Source of the DNA: Hyphococcus flavus
GTDB taxonomy: Bacteria > Pseudomonadota > Alphaproteobacteria > Caulobacterales > Parvularculaceae
Direction of reading: 5' to 3'
Length of the DNA: 64,000 bases
Assembly: GCF_028748065.1 (NCBI RefSeq)
Contig: NZ_CP118166.1
Coordinates: 1-64,000, forward strand
The notes beneath the pieces are model-generated. The model made no database searches and had not been told where the DNA came from. It worked only from the letters and a program-made list of their open reading frames with translations. Positions 8,555 to 17,460 of the stretch are shown here, one piece after another. The position numbers and the translations under genes are program-made. Position 1 is the stretch's first letter. Each line of letters starts with the position of its first letter.

Positions 8555-9103
8555 CTAGAGAAACTCGACTGTTTCGCCGTCTAAAAACTGAAACAGTTCG
8601 CTGTCGAGAAAACGGAAGTTGTCCAGCAGCGCGCCGGCGTTGGCGATGGCGACGACGTCCAGCGTGTCGCCCGACTGCACGGCGAGATTGCCGCCGGCGA
8701 GGCTCGCGCCGCTGTATAAAAGCCCGCCCGCGCCGCCTTTGGCGTTGTTCGTGGTCAGAAAAAGACCGCCCACGGTGACGCTCGCGTTAAAGGTGAATTG
8801 CGCCGGCGATGTCTGATTGGCGATCTGATGATCGACCGCATTAGCGGGCGCATAGGCCGGCCGCGACGCCTCGTCATAATCGGTGATTTCCGTCCAGCCG
8901 CCATGGCTCGCCATGGTGTCGCCGGCGGCGATCGTCGGCGAGGCGGCCATGATCCCGACATAATGCGCCGCGCTATAGCCCGCGCCTTTGAAATACTTGT
9001 CCACAAGATCGTCGATCCCCTCATCGACGACCAGGTTAGGCGATAGACTTGCGTGCAATAATCTCCCGCCGCGCCGATGCGCGACCGCATAATAGGTTTT
9101 CAT
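8555..9103 (-). CDS. Tail/fibre-associated beta protein, paralogue of 24875-25405
   Basis: A 182-residue protein whose central region (about 32-150) is clearly homologous to the product of 24875-25405. Shared blocks are DKYFKG, AAHY.G, TIAAGDTMASH.GW, YDEA.R and VGGLFL/IGGLFL. It has no Cys or TM segment and looks all-beta. The C-terminal 25 residues (FRFLDSELFQFLDGETVEFL) are unique to this copy. Its ATG overlaps the stop of the upstream zinc-ribbon-like gene as ATGA. Function is unknown; position between tail tip and fibres suggests a structural role at the tail end. Confidence 0.7.
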   Translation of the reverse strand: MKTYYAVAHRRGGRLLHASLSPNLVVDEGIDDLVDKYFKGAGYSAAHYVGIMAASPTIAAGDTMASHGGWTEITDYDEASRPAYAPANAVDHQIANQTSPAQFTFNASVTVGGLFLTTNNAKGGAGGLLYSGASLAGGNLAVQSGDTLDVVAIANAGALLDNFRFLDSELFQFLDGETVEFL

Positions 9104-9510
9104 GCGCCCCGGCCCTGACTTTGCCGATTGTCACGGCGCCCTTGTCTGCGCGTCCTGTTTTCAATGGGAAAGCGCGCCGCCCGGCGATTGATGATCCCGC
9201 GCGCTTTTTGCACAAAATCGACCGGCGCGCCGTTCATTTCATACATGCGCGCTTCATCGAACGCCTGCCCGGTGCCGTCGTCGCGCCCTTCACGCTCCCA
9301 TTGGGTCCAGCATCCGTCGCAAACAAACGGCGCGCCGCCCGACAGCGCCGCCGGCCAGTGCCGCGCATCGACCAGCACAACCGGCAAAACCCATCGCCCG
9401 CAACATGGCGCCTTGACCTTGACGCCGGCCCCGCTGGCCCGTTCCGGCAAGCGAAGATTTTCGCCAAGCTGATCGCGGATCCCGTCATAGGTTTCGATTG
9501 ACCATCCCAT
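9100..9510 (-). CDS. Small Cys-pair (zinc-ribbon-like) phage protein
   Basis: The start at 9510 (MGWSIETYDGI) is set by a TGATG overlap with the tail-tip gene; a start 30 bases upstream would lie inside that gene. The 136-residue product has two Cys pairs, APCCGRW near 34-40 and FVCDGCW near 62-68, suggesting a metal-binding ribbon, and a strongly basic C-terminus. No family is recognised. It is translationally coupled on both sides, so it is probably a small tail-tip accessory or assembly protein. Confidence 0.65.
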   Translation of the reverse strand: MGWSIETYDGIRDQLGENLRLPERASGAGVKVKAPCCGRWVLPVVLVDARHWPAALSGGAPFVCDGCWTQWEREGRDDGTGQAFDEARMYEMNGAPVDFVQKARGIINRRAARFPIENRTRRQGRRDNRQSQGRGA

Positions 9511-11840
9511 CAAACACCCTCTGCATTGCCGATCAGCCAATAAGGCACGCTTGACGCGCCTGCCGGCGTCGCCGTGACTTCGTTAATCGTTGTTTTTTCG
9601 TATCGCACTTCAATGAACGCGGTGACGTCGTTTGCCGGCAACGCCCCGCTTTCACGGTGAATGCCGAACGCGCTGTCGCTGTCTAGACCGTCAACGGTGA
9701 TCGAATGGATATATGTGCCGCTGACGTTGTATTGTTTTTGATCGCGCTTGACCCATGCGCCGCCGCTTAACGTGCGCGTGTAAAAGCCGACGGAAACCAT
9801 GCCGACGACGGGTTCGCCCTCGACGATTTCACCATCATTGGCGTTGACGGAAAATTCAAACTCGTAATTATCGTTGGTGTCTTCATCATCGCTTGATTTT
9901 TCAATCTGCCATCCGGGCGTTCCGCCGACTAACGATCCCGGCCCGTCGTCATAAGACGTGGTGCCGCCCGACCCCGTTGATTTCAGTTTCAGCGATGCGG
10001 TGAAGCCCGATTTCGTCAGATTTAGCGCCCGGTACACTTGTTGCTGCGGCTCGCTGAGACCGCTTGAATGTGACAACCCGCCGGCGCCAAACCGCACGAT
10101 CGGCGGCGCGTCCCAATCCTGCGAAAACGAAACGCTGTCGCCGTCTCTCACAAAACCGTCTGCCGCGCCGATCGCCAGCGTGCGGCCTGTCTCGCCGCCG
10201 GATTGTTCGGCCATGACGCCGTCGGCCAGGGTCTTGTCGCGCCCCGATGAAATAATTTCATCGATCGACGTCCCGTCAAAAAGGCGCGGCGTATAAGTGC
10301 CGATGCGATCAACCCTGTTAGGGATTGTTGATTTTGCCGGCGGCGTTCCTAACGCCGGCGTGTCGTCATAAATGCTGGCGTCTTCCTCCTGAAAGGTGAC
10401 GATCGAAACGCCATCGATCGACACGGTCTTGTCGATGATCCGCGCAAGCTGATCTTCGTAGTCCGTTTCAGAAATGTTAAGCGTGACGACCGTAAACGGA
10501 TCATATAAAACGCCCTTCCACCCCATCGCCAGCGTCCACAACCGGCCATAGCGCGACCGCTTGATGGCGTAGCGCGCCAGGCGTTCGCATGTTTCAATAT
10601 CCTGCACCCATCCATAATCGATCGTCTGGATGCGGCGCCCGCCGTCATCACTGACAAGCGCGCTTTCTTCAACTTCCGGATAGGGCGCGCCCTGGAACAA
10701 ATCAGCCGCTGAAATGTACCGCCCGCGCACGGTGTTGATCAGTTGGCGCGGATCCGGCCCGGCCTGATGCGAAACGCCGCCGTCGCGCAAAATGTCCGCG
10801 TCGGTGATCGTATCCATCGACGTCAAGTCGTCATGCGGCACCCAACAAAAACGCTTGCCGCCGATGATCGCGACCTTGCCGCCGGTTGACGCCTCCCATT
10901 GATCAAAAAACGCTTCGTGATTGTTCGTGGTCGGAAAATAACCGCCAAGGCGATAGCGCGGCACCCCGTCCCGCGTTTCATCGCAGACATTGGCGGCGGC
11001 GATAAAGCTCGCCAGATCAACATCCGTTTGCGGCTCGCCCACGCCCCATATAATATCGCCATTCGCGGCACGCTCGCCGATCACATAACGCAACAGCACT
11101 AACGCCGCATTGCCGTCGTTATATTCCCACGTTGACGGATCATCATAACGATGCGATCCGGATCCGCCCGCCGTCGTATCAAGGCGCGGATCATACAACA
11201 GCGCGCCGCGCACCCTGATCGTCAACCTGGTCGGCACGCCGCCGGTCAAAATGTCCTGGTCCTTGAAGTTCCAGACAAACGCTGAATGCGCGACGCCCGC
11301 CCCTTCCGCATCGCTCGGCCAGACTGTTGACGGCAACGAAATCGCCGTCTGACCGCTCGCCCCGGTCTTGCGCTTCCAAGTTAAAACGCCGGCATAATCG
11401 CCCGTCGCCGCGTCGCCGGAAAAAGACACAAGCTCGCCGTCAACATGCAAACTCTGATAGCTGTCAATTTCGTGCCAGCAGTGAGCGGCGACGTTCGCGA
11501 CTAGCTCGCTTTCGTCGCCGTAATTTTCTTCAAAAATGATCGCCGCCGGGACCGCCGTTTCGCCGAACGCATAACCGCCAAGCGCATTTGGATCGACAAA
11601 CGCCTGCCCGCGCGCATTCGCGCCGATGTCCTCAAGCTTTGGCCCCTTCGTTAGCGCCGCGCCAAGGGCGCCCGCAACCGCACCGCCGATCGTCACCGCC
11701 GTTGTGATTGTGGAAAGCGTGGTCGTCGTCACGCCGAGAACGCCGGCCAGCGCCGCCGATCCGCCAAATGTGGCGATGGTCGCCGCGACAAAACCGGCAA
11801 CGGCGAGAACCGTGCCGACAACCTTTAAGACCTTCCCCAT
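9510..11840 (-). CDS. Tail tip / host-specificity protein (J-like)
   Basis: A 776-residue protein. A hydrophobic, Gly/Ala/Thr-rich N-terminus (residues about 5-62) is typical of the tail-tip family in which this segment precedes the baseplate-hub domains. The middle (about 65-480) has features of phage tail protein J/TipJ homologues (LIGNVRG-type strands, a DADILRDGGVSH block, and YGR.WTL). The C-terminal 250 residues are beta-rich and may contact the receptor. It lies directly after the NlpC-like peptidase gene, as J follows K/I in lambda-like tails. Predicted location: distal tip of a flexible tail. Confidence 0.8.
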   Translation of the reverse strand: MGKVLKVVGTVLAVAGFVAATIATFGGSAALAGVLGVTTTTLSTITTAVTIGGAVAGALGAALTKGPKLEDIGANARGQAFVDPNALGGYAFGETAVPAAIIFEENYGDESELVANVAAHCWHEIDSYQSLHVDGELVSFSGDAATGDYAGVLTWKRKTGASGQTAISLPSTVWPSDAEGAGVAHSAFVWNFKDQDILTGGVPTRLTIRVRGALLYDPRLDTTAGGSGSHRYDDPSTWEYNDGNAALVLLRYVIGERAANGDIIWGVGEPQTDVDLASFIAAANVCDETRDGVPRYRLGGYFPTTNNHEAFFDQWEASTGGKVAIIGGKRFCWVPHDDLTSMDTITDADILRDGGVSHQAGPDPRQLINTVRGRYISAADLFQGAPYPEVEESALVSDDGGRRIQTIDYGWVQDIETCERLARYAIKRSRYGRLWTLAMGWKGVLYDPFTVVTLNISETDYEDQLARIIDKTVSIDGVSIVTFQEEDASIYDDTPALGTPPAKSTIPNRVDRIGTYTPRLFDGTSIDEIISSGRDKTLADGVMAEQSGGETGRTLAIGAADGFVRDGDSVSFSQDWDAPPIVRFGAGGLSHSSGLSEPQQQVYRALNLTKSGFTASLKLKSTGSGGTTSYDDGPGSLVGGTPGWQIEKSSDDEDTNDNYEFEFSVNANDGEIVEGEPVVGMVSVGFYTRTLSGGAWVKRDQKQYNVSGTYIHSITVDGLDSDSAFGIHRESGALPANDVTAFIEVRYEKTTINEVTATPAGASSVPYWLIGNAEGV

Positions 11841-11843
11841 AGA

Positions 11844-12278
11844 TCAGCCGATCACGAATCCGGCGTCGATATAACGCATGGGCATGATCACGACGCCGTT
11901 TTCCCCCAAAAACGCCGCGCGCTGATGCGCGCCCTCGGTGACAAAAACCCCGACGGCGCGATCATCTTCGATCCAGGCGATGTCGCCGCGCTTCGCGTGC
12001 GCCGGATGCACGGGTACGCCGAACACCCGCGACAAGGCGTCAAGATAGGTTTTATCGCCCTCGCCCCAAAGGGCGCGGATCGCGCTTTCGCGGCTGTCGT
12101 ATTTGCCGCGATAATCCGCTAACGGATCGTCGCCCGTCATTTTCAAGACCCAATCACATGCGAAAGTCGCGCAATCAAACCGCCCCCACGCGAAGCCGCG
12201 CCGGCGAAATTCTGCTTTCGCTTGCGTCACATGTTCGTTTAAAAGACGCGGCCAGCCGGCTTTTCGTTCAAATGTCAT
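11844..12278 (-). CDS. NlpC/P60-like tail peptidase (DUF6950-type)
   Basis: A 144-residue protein. WGRFDCATFACDWV (about 31-44) contains the Cys expected as nucleophile in NlpC/P60-type phage tail peptidases and matches the DUF6950 pattern. HAKRGDIAWIEDDRAVGVFV (about 95-114) corresponds to the second core strand, but the catalytic His usual in that strand is replaced (RAVGVFV), as in other DUF6950 members. The gene stands where lambda gpK stands, just before the tail-tip gene. Role: tip assembly or local peptidoglycan cleavage during DNA entry; activity is uncertain because of the missing His. Confidence 0.75.
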   Translation of the reverse strand: MTFERKAGWPRLLNEHVTQAKAEFRRRGFAWGRFDCATFACDWVLKMTGDDPLADYRGKYDSRESAIRALWGEGDKTYLDALSRVFGVPVHPAHAKRGDIAWIEDDRAVGVFVTEGAHQRAAFLGENGVVIMPMRYIDAGFVIG

Positions 12279-12916
12279 TGCAGGTTCACCAGCGCCGGAT
12301 CAAAACCACGCCCGGCGAAGCCAGCGCCGGAAAACGCCGAGGTCGGCGGCCGGTCGGCGGTGCCGATCTTGCCGTTTGCGGTGTCCAGAATGAAGGATGA
12401 GAACTTATCGGCAGCGTTATACCGGCCATGATCGATCCAGCGCGCCTCGCCGGAAATCGAGCGCCGCAAATCACGGTCCAGTTCTAGAATAATCCGCGCG
12501 CCCTGCCCCGGTTGCCGGTTCGTGTTGGCCTGGATGATCTTGCCGGAAAACATTTGAATGATCGTCGGATGCAAATCGCCATTATCATCGACGAAAAACA
12601 TCCAGATTTTCGCATCGCGCAATTGCCACACGCGCCGGTCGCGCACAATTTGCCGTATGACCTCCTGGTCATTGTCCGTGGCGTTATAGGTCAGCGATAC
12701 CGGCCGCCCGTTAGACATGTTTGTTACAAATTCGGAAATATCGACGGCCGCTTCCACGGGCAAAAACACATTGCCGTCCAAAACCGGATCACCGGTGCCG
12801 GTCGGCTGCAATGCGCCGTTGCCGGTCCAGCCGAAAACCGGCTCGTCGCTAAAATCAAGCCAGCCGACCACAACCGGCCGCACGGTCGGCGATGTAACAA
12901 TGGTTTCGAGGGTCAT
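12275..12916 (-). CDS. Tail-tip minor protein (DUF2163-like position)
   Basis: A 213-residue protein, mostly beta. Blocks include FVTNMSNGRPVSLTYNATD (about 65-83) and KIWMFFVDDNGDLHPTI (about 105-121), followed by GKIIQANT and ILELDRDLRRSISGEARW. This is reminiscent of phage BR0599/DUF2163-type tail proteins that follow the tape measure and precede the peptidase. The stop overlaps the peptidase gene by ATGA. Probably part of the distal tail or baseplate hub. Family assignment is by position and overall pattern only. Confidence 0.65.
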   Translation of the reverse strand: MTLETIVTSPTVRPVVVGWLDFSDEPVFGWTGNGALQPTGTGDPVLDGNVFLPVEAAVDISEFVTNMSNGRPVSLTYNATDNDQEVIRQIVRDRRVWQLRDAKIWMFFVDDNGDLHPTIIQMFSGKIIQANTNRQPGQGARIILELDRDLRRSISGEARWIDHGRYNAADKFSSFILDTANGKIGTADRPPTSAFSGAGFAGRGFDPALVNLQ

Positions 12917-12925
12917 TTAATCCGT

Positions 12926-13546
12926 TTACGGTGCAAATGCTTCGATGAAGTCGATGTCGAAATCTGTCCCGCCGTCCAGGCTGTTTTGCCAGATCATTGT
13001 CGGCGTGGTTAAGCGAAACGCGGTGACGGGCGCATCGATTTCAACCGCCGCATTATCATCGGGCGCATTGCGCAATGGCGGGTAAAATGAAATCGTCGCC
13101 TCGCCGGATCCGTCGGCGGTCGCATCGGCGGTTGCGATCTTCAATTCCTTGACGCCGGCGGCCGTCACCATGAAATAATCACCCGCCGCCAACAGATCCG
13201 CCGCCGCTGTTGCGTTATCAATGTCGATCGACGTCCCTAATTGCGAGCCGCCATTGACCAAAAGGCCCGGCCCCGCATAGCCCGTTGACGGCCCCGATTG
13301 CGCATCAGGCGGCCCCATTTCAAAACGGTTTGACAATTGCGCCAATTGCGCCAGCGCCGCCCGCCATTGCCGCCGCGCCGCGCCGTCAAGTTGCGGCAAA
13401 CTGATCTTTCCCGCCCATAACGCGCGCTGATATTCGGTGACTTGCACGGCCCCGTTTAAAAACTCGCCGACCGCATCGGCGCGCTCAATGCCAAAGGCTG
13501 AAACCCGCCATCCGATCGGCGCTTCGGGCAAGGTGATCATCGCCAT
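12926..13546 (-). CDS. Distal-tail-like minor protein
   Basis: A 206-residue protein that starts with a TGATG overlap with the tape-measure stop. It begins MAMITLPEAPIGWRV, contains a helical segment LDGAARRQWRAALAQLAQL (about 54-72), and is otherwise beta-rich with many Gly and Asp. This pattern is common in unnamed proteins directly downstream of tape-measure genes in alphaproteobacterial siphoviruses. Predicted role: tail tip or baseplate component; no specific function can be assigned. Confidence 0.65.
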   Translation of the reverse strand: MAMITLPEAPIGWRVSAFGIERADAVGEFLNGAVQVTEYQRALWAGKISLPQLDGAARRQWRAALAQLAQLSNRFEMGPPDAQSGPSTGYAGPGLLVNGGSQLGTSIDIDNATAAADLLAAGDYFMVTAAGVKELKIATADATADGSGEATISFYPPLRNAPDDNAAVEIDAPVTAFRLTTPTMIWQNSLDGGTDFDIDFIEAFAP

Positions 13547-15216
13547 CAGGCGTGCCTCGGCCGGGCGCGCGCCTTGTTGAGCGCATCCGTTGTCGCCGCT
13601 GCAATGGCCGGCGTCTGTTTGGCGATCATGTCCGAAACGCTTTCCAGCCCGACATCAAATCGATTTGTCTGATGGATGGTGACGCCGCCGCCCATCCCCG
13701 CCATTTGCGCATTCGACATGATCGATCCGGAAACATTCGGCGCGAAAAGCTCCGGCCCGCGTTCCCCGACAAGATAGGTTTTGCCGCCCGTCACAGGACC
13801 GCCCACGGCCCTGCCGCCGCCGAAACTGAAACCGCCCCCGCCGCCGAAAAGATTAAGACCGCCGAAAAGACTTTCCGCCAGCGGCTTTAAAACGGTCATG
13901 CGCAAAATCAGGATGGCGAAATCTTTCGCAAGGTTCTGGATCGCGCCGGAAATATCGCCGTTCAACAAGGCGTCTAGCGCGGCGTTTTCAAAGGCATATT
14001 GAAACGACAACGATAATTGTTCGTTTTTCGCCGCCAGCATTTCCGCGCTTTTCGCAAGCCGCGCATTGTTTTCGGCGATGCGCAATTGATGCTCTTCGAT
14101 TTCCTTCATTTTCGTCGGCGATAGGCTTGGCGTTCCCGGTATCGCCGCACCGCCGCCGGATCCGCCGCCGGGCGGCGGCGCGGTCGCCGGCCCCACAGCG
14201 CCGATGACGTCGGAAAGCGAAACCGTCGGCGCGCCGCGCAACTCGCCCTTGATGCGTGCGATCTCTGACTTTAATCGCTCGATTTCTTTATTGATTTGCG
14301 GATTTCGCGCCGGCTGGCTTTCAAGCGCGTTTAGTTCGGCCTGCAGTAACTGCAGCCCCGCGCCTTTCGCCAGACCCGACCCCCGCGCGGAAAGATCCCC
14401 GATAGAGGCAGCAAGATCGATGGCGATCAATTGTATTTCGTTCAATAGCTCTTTGAACGCGACAAAACCTTCGATGTTATCGAGAACGGTTTTATTGAGT
14501 TTCGTTGACATCACCGCATCGAGATCGGTGAGACGGTCGGCGGCTTCTTCGGCCTTACGCGCAAGGCTTTCATCCAGCACCGCGCCCATGTCGCGAAACT
14601 CATCGCGCAAGCCTTTCACCTGACTTGCCGAAACGCCGAACGCCGCGCCCGCCTTGCGCCCGAACGCCGCCGCCGCAAGCGCGTTGCGTTCCATGGCGTT
14701 TTCGGTCGCCGCCAGCCGTGTCAAGACAAGCTCAAGCGCCTGATCGACATCGTCGGCGGCGACAACCTCGGCCAGAAAGCCCGGATCCATCTTGTTCAAG
14801 AGCGTGTAAAGCGTGCCGGTTTGCGATCGCGCTTCACCGATCGATTTTGAAAACCGTTTCAGGCTTTCATCTGTCTGATCATAGGCGACGCCGATCCGCT
14901 CGCCGGCGTAGCGCAACTCTTGCAACGCCTCGACGCTGACGCCAATGCGGTCGGCCTGCTTCGCCAGCGTGTCGCCAAACTGGATCGCTTGTTCCGATAC
15001 GCGCTGAAAACCCCGGATCGCCAGCGCCGCGCCGGCGCCGGTAGCAAACAACGCCGCTGCGCGGCCGATCTTGTTAAAGCCGTCCTCGATGCGCTTTAAG
15101 GATCCGTTCATCTTGCGCTGATTGCGCTGCAATGTGGCGTTCGCCTTGTTCATGTTCGCTTCAAATCCGGCGATTTTCGCCGTCAGATCGACGCCAAGGC
15201 TACCGATTGTCGTCAC
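13546..15216 (-). CDS. Tail tape-measure protein
   Basis: The GTG at 15216 (VTTIGSLGVDLTAKIAGFE) is preferred: a GGAG site stands about ten bases upstream and the sequence starts with the conserved phage-tail beta motif. An ATG at 15273 would overlap the chaperone gene by 74 bases. The resulting 556-residue protein has a long helical N-terminal region with coiled-coil character, a Pro/Gly-rich linker (about 345-365), and a C-terminal glycine-rich hydrophobic segment ending RGPELFAPNVSG, the usual tape-measure tail end. At the customary 0.15 nm per residue it would specify a tail of about 80 nm, an inference from family knowledge. Confidence 0.88.
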   Translation of the reverse strand: MTTIGSLGVDLTAKIAGFEANMNKANATLQRNQRKMNGSLKRIEDGFNKIGRAAALFATGAGAALAIRGFQRVSEQAIQFGDTLAKQADRIGVSVEALQELRYAGERIGVAYDQTDESLKRFSKSIGEARSQTGTLYTLLNKMDPGFLAEVVAADDVDQALELVLTRLAATENAMERNALAAAAFGRKAGAAFGVSASQVKGLRDEFRDMGAVLDESLARKAEEAADRLTDLDAVMSTKLNKTVLDNIEGFVAFKELLNEIQLIAIDLAASIGDLSARGSGLAKGAGLQLLQAELNALESQPARNPQINKEIERLKSEIARIKGELRGAPTVSLSDVIGAVGPATAPPPGGGSGGGAAIPGTPSLSPTKMKEIEEHQLRIAENNARLAKSAEMLAAKNEQLSLSFQYAFENAALDALLNGDISGAIQNLAKDFAILILRMTVLKPLAESLFGGLNLFGGGGGFSFGGGRAVGGPVTGGKTYLVGERGPELFAPNVSGSIMSNAQMAGMGGGVTIHQTNRFDVGLESVSDMIAKQTPAIAAATTDALNKARARPRHA

Positions 15217-15530
15217 GTGGTTTTGCTCCGTACGCCATAAACGCGGCTTTGATTTCTTCTGGGCTTCGCCCAAGCTTCACATTTGTCAGCCAGGGCATTA
15301 ATTGATGCGGCTTGATAGCCGGCGACTTTGGCGATCGATGCGCATTCGCCAGGATCACCGCCATTTCACTTAGCAAGTGCGTTTGCTTGACTTCTTCGCG
15401 TGGCGCATGGGCGCGCAACGCGTGCATCCATTCGCGCAATGTCAGGCTGTAAAATGTCTCGGGTGAATAGCCGATGACGCCAAAGGCGATTTCATGCCAA
15501 TAGGCCCAGGGCGTCGGCTCGTTCTCTAGT
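15200..15530 (-). CDS. T-part of the tail assembly chaperone, reached by -1 frameshift
   Basis: This frame has no ATG suited to start it. It is open from the A8 run at the end of the upstream G-like gene down to 15200. Decoded from the slip site it reads PTPWAYWHEIAFGVIGYSPE, then TFYSLTLREWMHALRAH, which is the form of C-terminal extensions made by ribosomal frameshifting in tail chaperones. The product is the extension of a G-T fusion, not a separate protein. A shorter product from TTG at 15439 is possible but has no support. It overlaps the tape-measure start by 17 bases. Confidence 0.8.
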
Positions 15531-15891
15531 CTTTTTTTTCGTCATTGGTGAGTGGCGACGCCCCCGGATCCTCATCCGGATAGGCGTTGCCGACAATATT
15601 GCCGATCTCGATCATCTTTTCGACGCCGATTTCCGCCGCGCCGATTTCTTCATCGGTCAACGGATTATCGTCACGCGCTGACAAATGTTTCAGCATCACC
15701 CGAAACAGCTTGAAACGCGGCGTGATCATTTCGCCGGTTTCGGGATCTGTCTTGATCTGCATGCGCATCAATATTTGATTGATCGAAAGATCAAGATCCT
15801 CCTCAATAGCCTCAACCGCGCGCATGTCAAAGGTCAGTTTAACGTCGCGGCCGTTAAACTTGATCGTTGAAATACCCCTGGCCTTGCCCAT
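15526..15891 (-). CDS. Tail assembly chaperone (G-like)
   Basis: A 121-residue protein between the tail tube and tape-measure genes. FNGRDVKLTFDMRAVEAIEEDL (start near residue 12) is the usual beginning of phage tail assembly chaperones, followed by acidic helices and a poorly conserved acidic tail (PDEDPGASPLTNDEKKD). Chaperones of this class coat the tape-measure protein and recruit tube subunits. The short form ends at 15526, and the fusion form extends to 15200 through the A8 slip site. Confidence 0.82.
   Translation of the reverse strand: MGKARGISTIKFNGRDVKLTFDMRAVEAIEEDLDLSINQILMRMQIKTDPETGEMITPRFKLFRVMLKHLSARDDNPLTDEEIGAAEIGVEKMIEIGNIVGNAYPDEDPGASPLTNDEKKD
15532..15539 (-). promoter_or_regulatory. 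Programmed -1 ribosomal frameshift site (A8)
   Basis: On the minus strand the G-like gene ends GAA AAA AAA GAC TAG. The eight consecutive A residues form an A-AAA-AAA slippery heptamer. Slipping back by one base bypasses the stop and enters the T frame, which then stays open for 110 codons. This matches the known arrangement of G/GT genes in many long-tailed phages. Confidence 0.85.
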
Positions 15892-15895
15892 GGGA

Positions 15896-16333
15896 TTACG
15901 CCGGCGTGACGGTTACGTCGCCAGAGATTTCAAAATCGATATTGGCGTCATACGCCTGATCGATCCCCGACGTGACCTGAAACCGGCGGCAAAACGCCTT
16001 GAAATCGAACACCGTGCCGTCGGACAGTGTCACTTTCACATTGCGCAATTGTCGGTTTGTCCGCGCCGTCTGGCATGATTGCTGGCCCGTATCGCCCGGA
16101 ATGTAGTTGGCGACGACGTTAAATCCGCCCTCATCTTTCGTGCCGGCGCGCTTTTCTTTCGCTGTAGACTGAGAATGCGTCACGTCAAAAATCGTCGTGT
16201 CGCCGCCCGGACCGTCGGTTGATTTGACTTCGCTGATCTCATCGAAAGTGTCCGCACCTTCATCGACGGTGACGGCGTTGCCTTGCCCGATTTCGACCTG
16301 GCTGCCTTCAAAGTTAATCGCATTTGATGTCAT
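15896..16333 (-). CDS. Major tail tube protein
   Basis: A 145-residue, beta-rich protein located between the tail-terminator gene and the tail chaperone. It begins MTSNAINFEGSQVEIGQGN and contains ISEVKSTDGPGGDTTIFDVTH (positions about 33-53) and KVTLSDGTVFDFKAFCRRFQV, which resemble the lambda gpV/TUD-type tube fold. It is expected to polymerise around the tape measure into the tail tube. Its ATG overlaps the preceding stop as ATGA. Confidence 0.82.
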   Translation of the reverse strand: MTSNAINFEGSQVEIGQGNAVTVDEGADTFDEISEVKSTDGPGGDTTIFDVTHSQSTAKEKRAGTKDEGGFNVVANYIPGDTGQQSCQTARTNRQLRNVKVTLSDGTVFDFKAFCRRFQVTSGIDQAYDANIDFEISGDVTVTPA

Positions 16334-16719
16334 TGCAATTGCCTCACTGTTAGACGGAAATCGAGCGAGACCCGGTGAAGCTCCGTCGCGGCTTCAAAGA
16401 GGTCTTGTTTGTTCTGCAGTGCGCAATAAAGGATCTCGACGCCGGCGGTTGTTCCCCGATAGCCGTCAAGCAAGCCATGGATGGCGCGCGATAATTGTTT
16501 CGCCGCAAGCCATGTTGGCGCATAGCTGTCCACTTGCCAGCGAAAGACGTTAAGACCCGGCCCGGCTGCATGATGTTGATCCGTAAACGAAATAACTGTT
16601 GCGACGACATAAGGCGCCGCCTCGCCTTGCCTCGCGATCGTCGGCGAAACCCGGTCGCCGGCGAGCGCGGAAACCCCGGCGTCGGCCAGTAAGAGGGCGA
16701 TCAATGCTTCCTCAATCAT
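16330..16719 (-). CDS. DUF3168 tail completion / terminator protein
   Basis: A 129-residue protein of the DUF3168 family. It has a short N-terminal helix (MIEEALIALLLADAGVSALA), then VSPTIARQGEAAPYVVATVI and RWQVDSYAPTWLAAKQL, followed by C-terminal strands. This family includes tail-completion proteins such as HK97 gp10-neighbour and SPP1 gp17-like factors that cap the tail and join it to the head. It overlaps the HK97-gp10-like gene by ATGA, a standard order. Confidence 0.85.
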   Translation of the reverse strand: MIEEALIALLLADAGVSALAGDRVSPTIARQGEAAPYVVATVISFTDQHHAAGPGLNVFRWQVDSYAPTWLAAKQLSRAIHGLLDGYRGTTAGVEILYCALQNKQDLFEAATELHRVSLDFRLTVRQLQ

Positions 16720-17150
16720 CGCCGCCGCGACGCCCCCGTTTCACTGGCAAGCTTCGCCGCTTCCTTCGCCATGCCCTCGGCGACTTTTTCGGTGATCGCC
16801 TGGATCGCCGCCTCGCCTTTCGTATCAAGCGCCGGGCGCATGAATGGTTGCGCGGCTTGCGTCGATGTTCCGTATTCGGCCAAATGAGCGCGCCGCGATG
16901 TTGGTTTTTTAAAGCCGACCCTCACAAGACTGTTTTCGTTGCGGCGTTTTTTCTTGACCGTTGCGACGGTGATCGATCGGGCAAGTTCGCCGGTGTCGCG
17001 CGGCGCGCGCGCCTTGGCTTCGTTGCGGATGACACGGCCGCCGGCGCGCACCGCGTTCAAGATCACTTTTGTCCGCAGCTTTTCCGGCAACCGCTTGAAA
17101 ACTTTTTCAAGCTCGTCAACGCCTTCAAGCCGAAAGGTTTTGCGCGCCAT
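16716..17150 (-). CDS. HK97 gp10-like neck/tail protein
   Basis: A 144-residue basic protein with the typical HK97-gp10 beginning GVDELEKVFKRLPEKLRTKV and the conserved RVIRNEAKARAPRDTGEL segment (about 40-57), then HLAEYGTSTQAAQPFMRPAL. The family acts at the head-tail junction. The gene overlaps the head-closure gene by about 26 bases, which suggests translational coupling. Confidence 0.88.
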   Translation of the reverse strand: MARKTFRLEGVDELEKVFKRLPEKLRTKVILNAVRAGGRVIRNEAKARAPRDTGELARSITVATVKKKRRNENSLVRVGFKKPTSRRAHLAEYGTSTQAAQPFMRPALDTKGEAAIQAITEKVAEGMAKEAAKLASETGASRRR

Positions 17151-17460
17151 TCAGAATTAATCCTTTGCGGTGACGGATTTGCTGCACGTCATGAATGCGA
17201 AACGTGATGGCGTTCCAGATAAAGCGCCATTTCACATCGACATCGGTTCGAAAATAGATCTTTGCCCGGATTTTCTTTTCCGCGTTCAACTTGTCCGCGC
17301 CGTAAAACTCGCGCCCGCCGCCTTCCTCAATCTCGGCGCTGACAGTCGCAAATGCTTCGAACGTCGTGACGGTTTCGTTTCCGGCGTTTTTTGTTTCTGT
17401 CGGCTTCAACAGCGTGATGCGTTCGCGCAACTGGCTGGCGCGGATCTCCATCGACTTCAT
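17125..17460 (-). CDS. Head closure protein (HK97 gp7/SPP1 gp16-like)
   Basis: A 111-residue protein starting MKSMEIRASQLRERITLLKP, the usual beginning of head-closure proteins, followed by a beta-barrel pattern with VSAEIEEGGGREFYGADKLN and FIWNAITFRIHDVQQIRHRK. It closes the portal pore and forms the interface for tail docking. The stop of the connector gene upstream overlaps as ATGA. Confidence 0.87.
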   Translation of the reverse strand: MKSMEIRASQLRERITLLKPTETKNAGNETVTTFEAFATVSAEIEEGGGREFYGADKLNAEKKIRAKIYFRTDVDVKWRFIWNAITFRIHDVQQIRHRKGLILNGAQNLSA

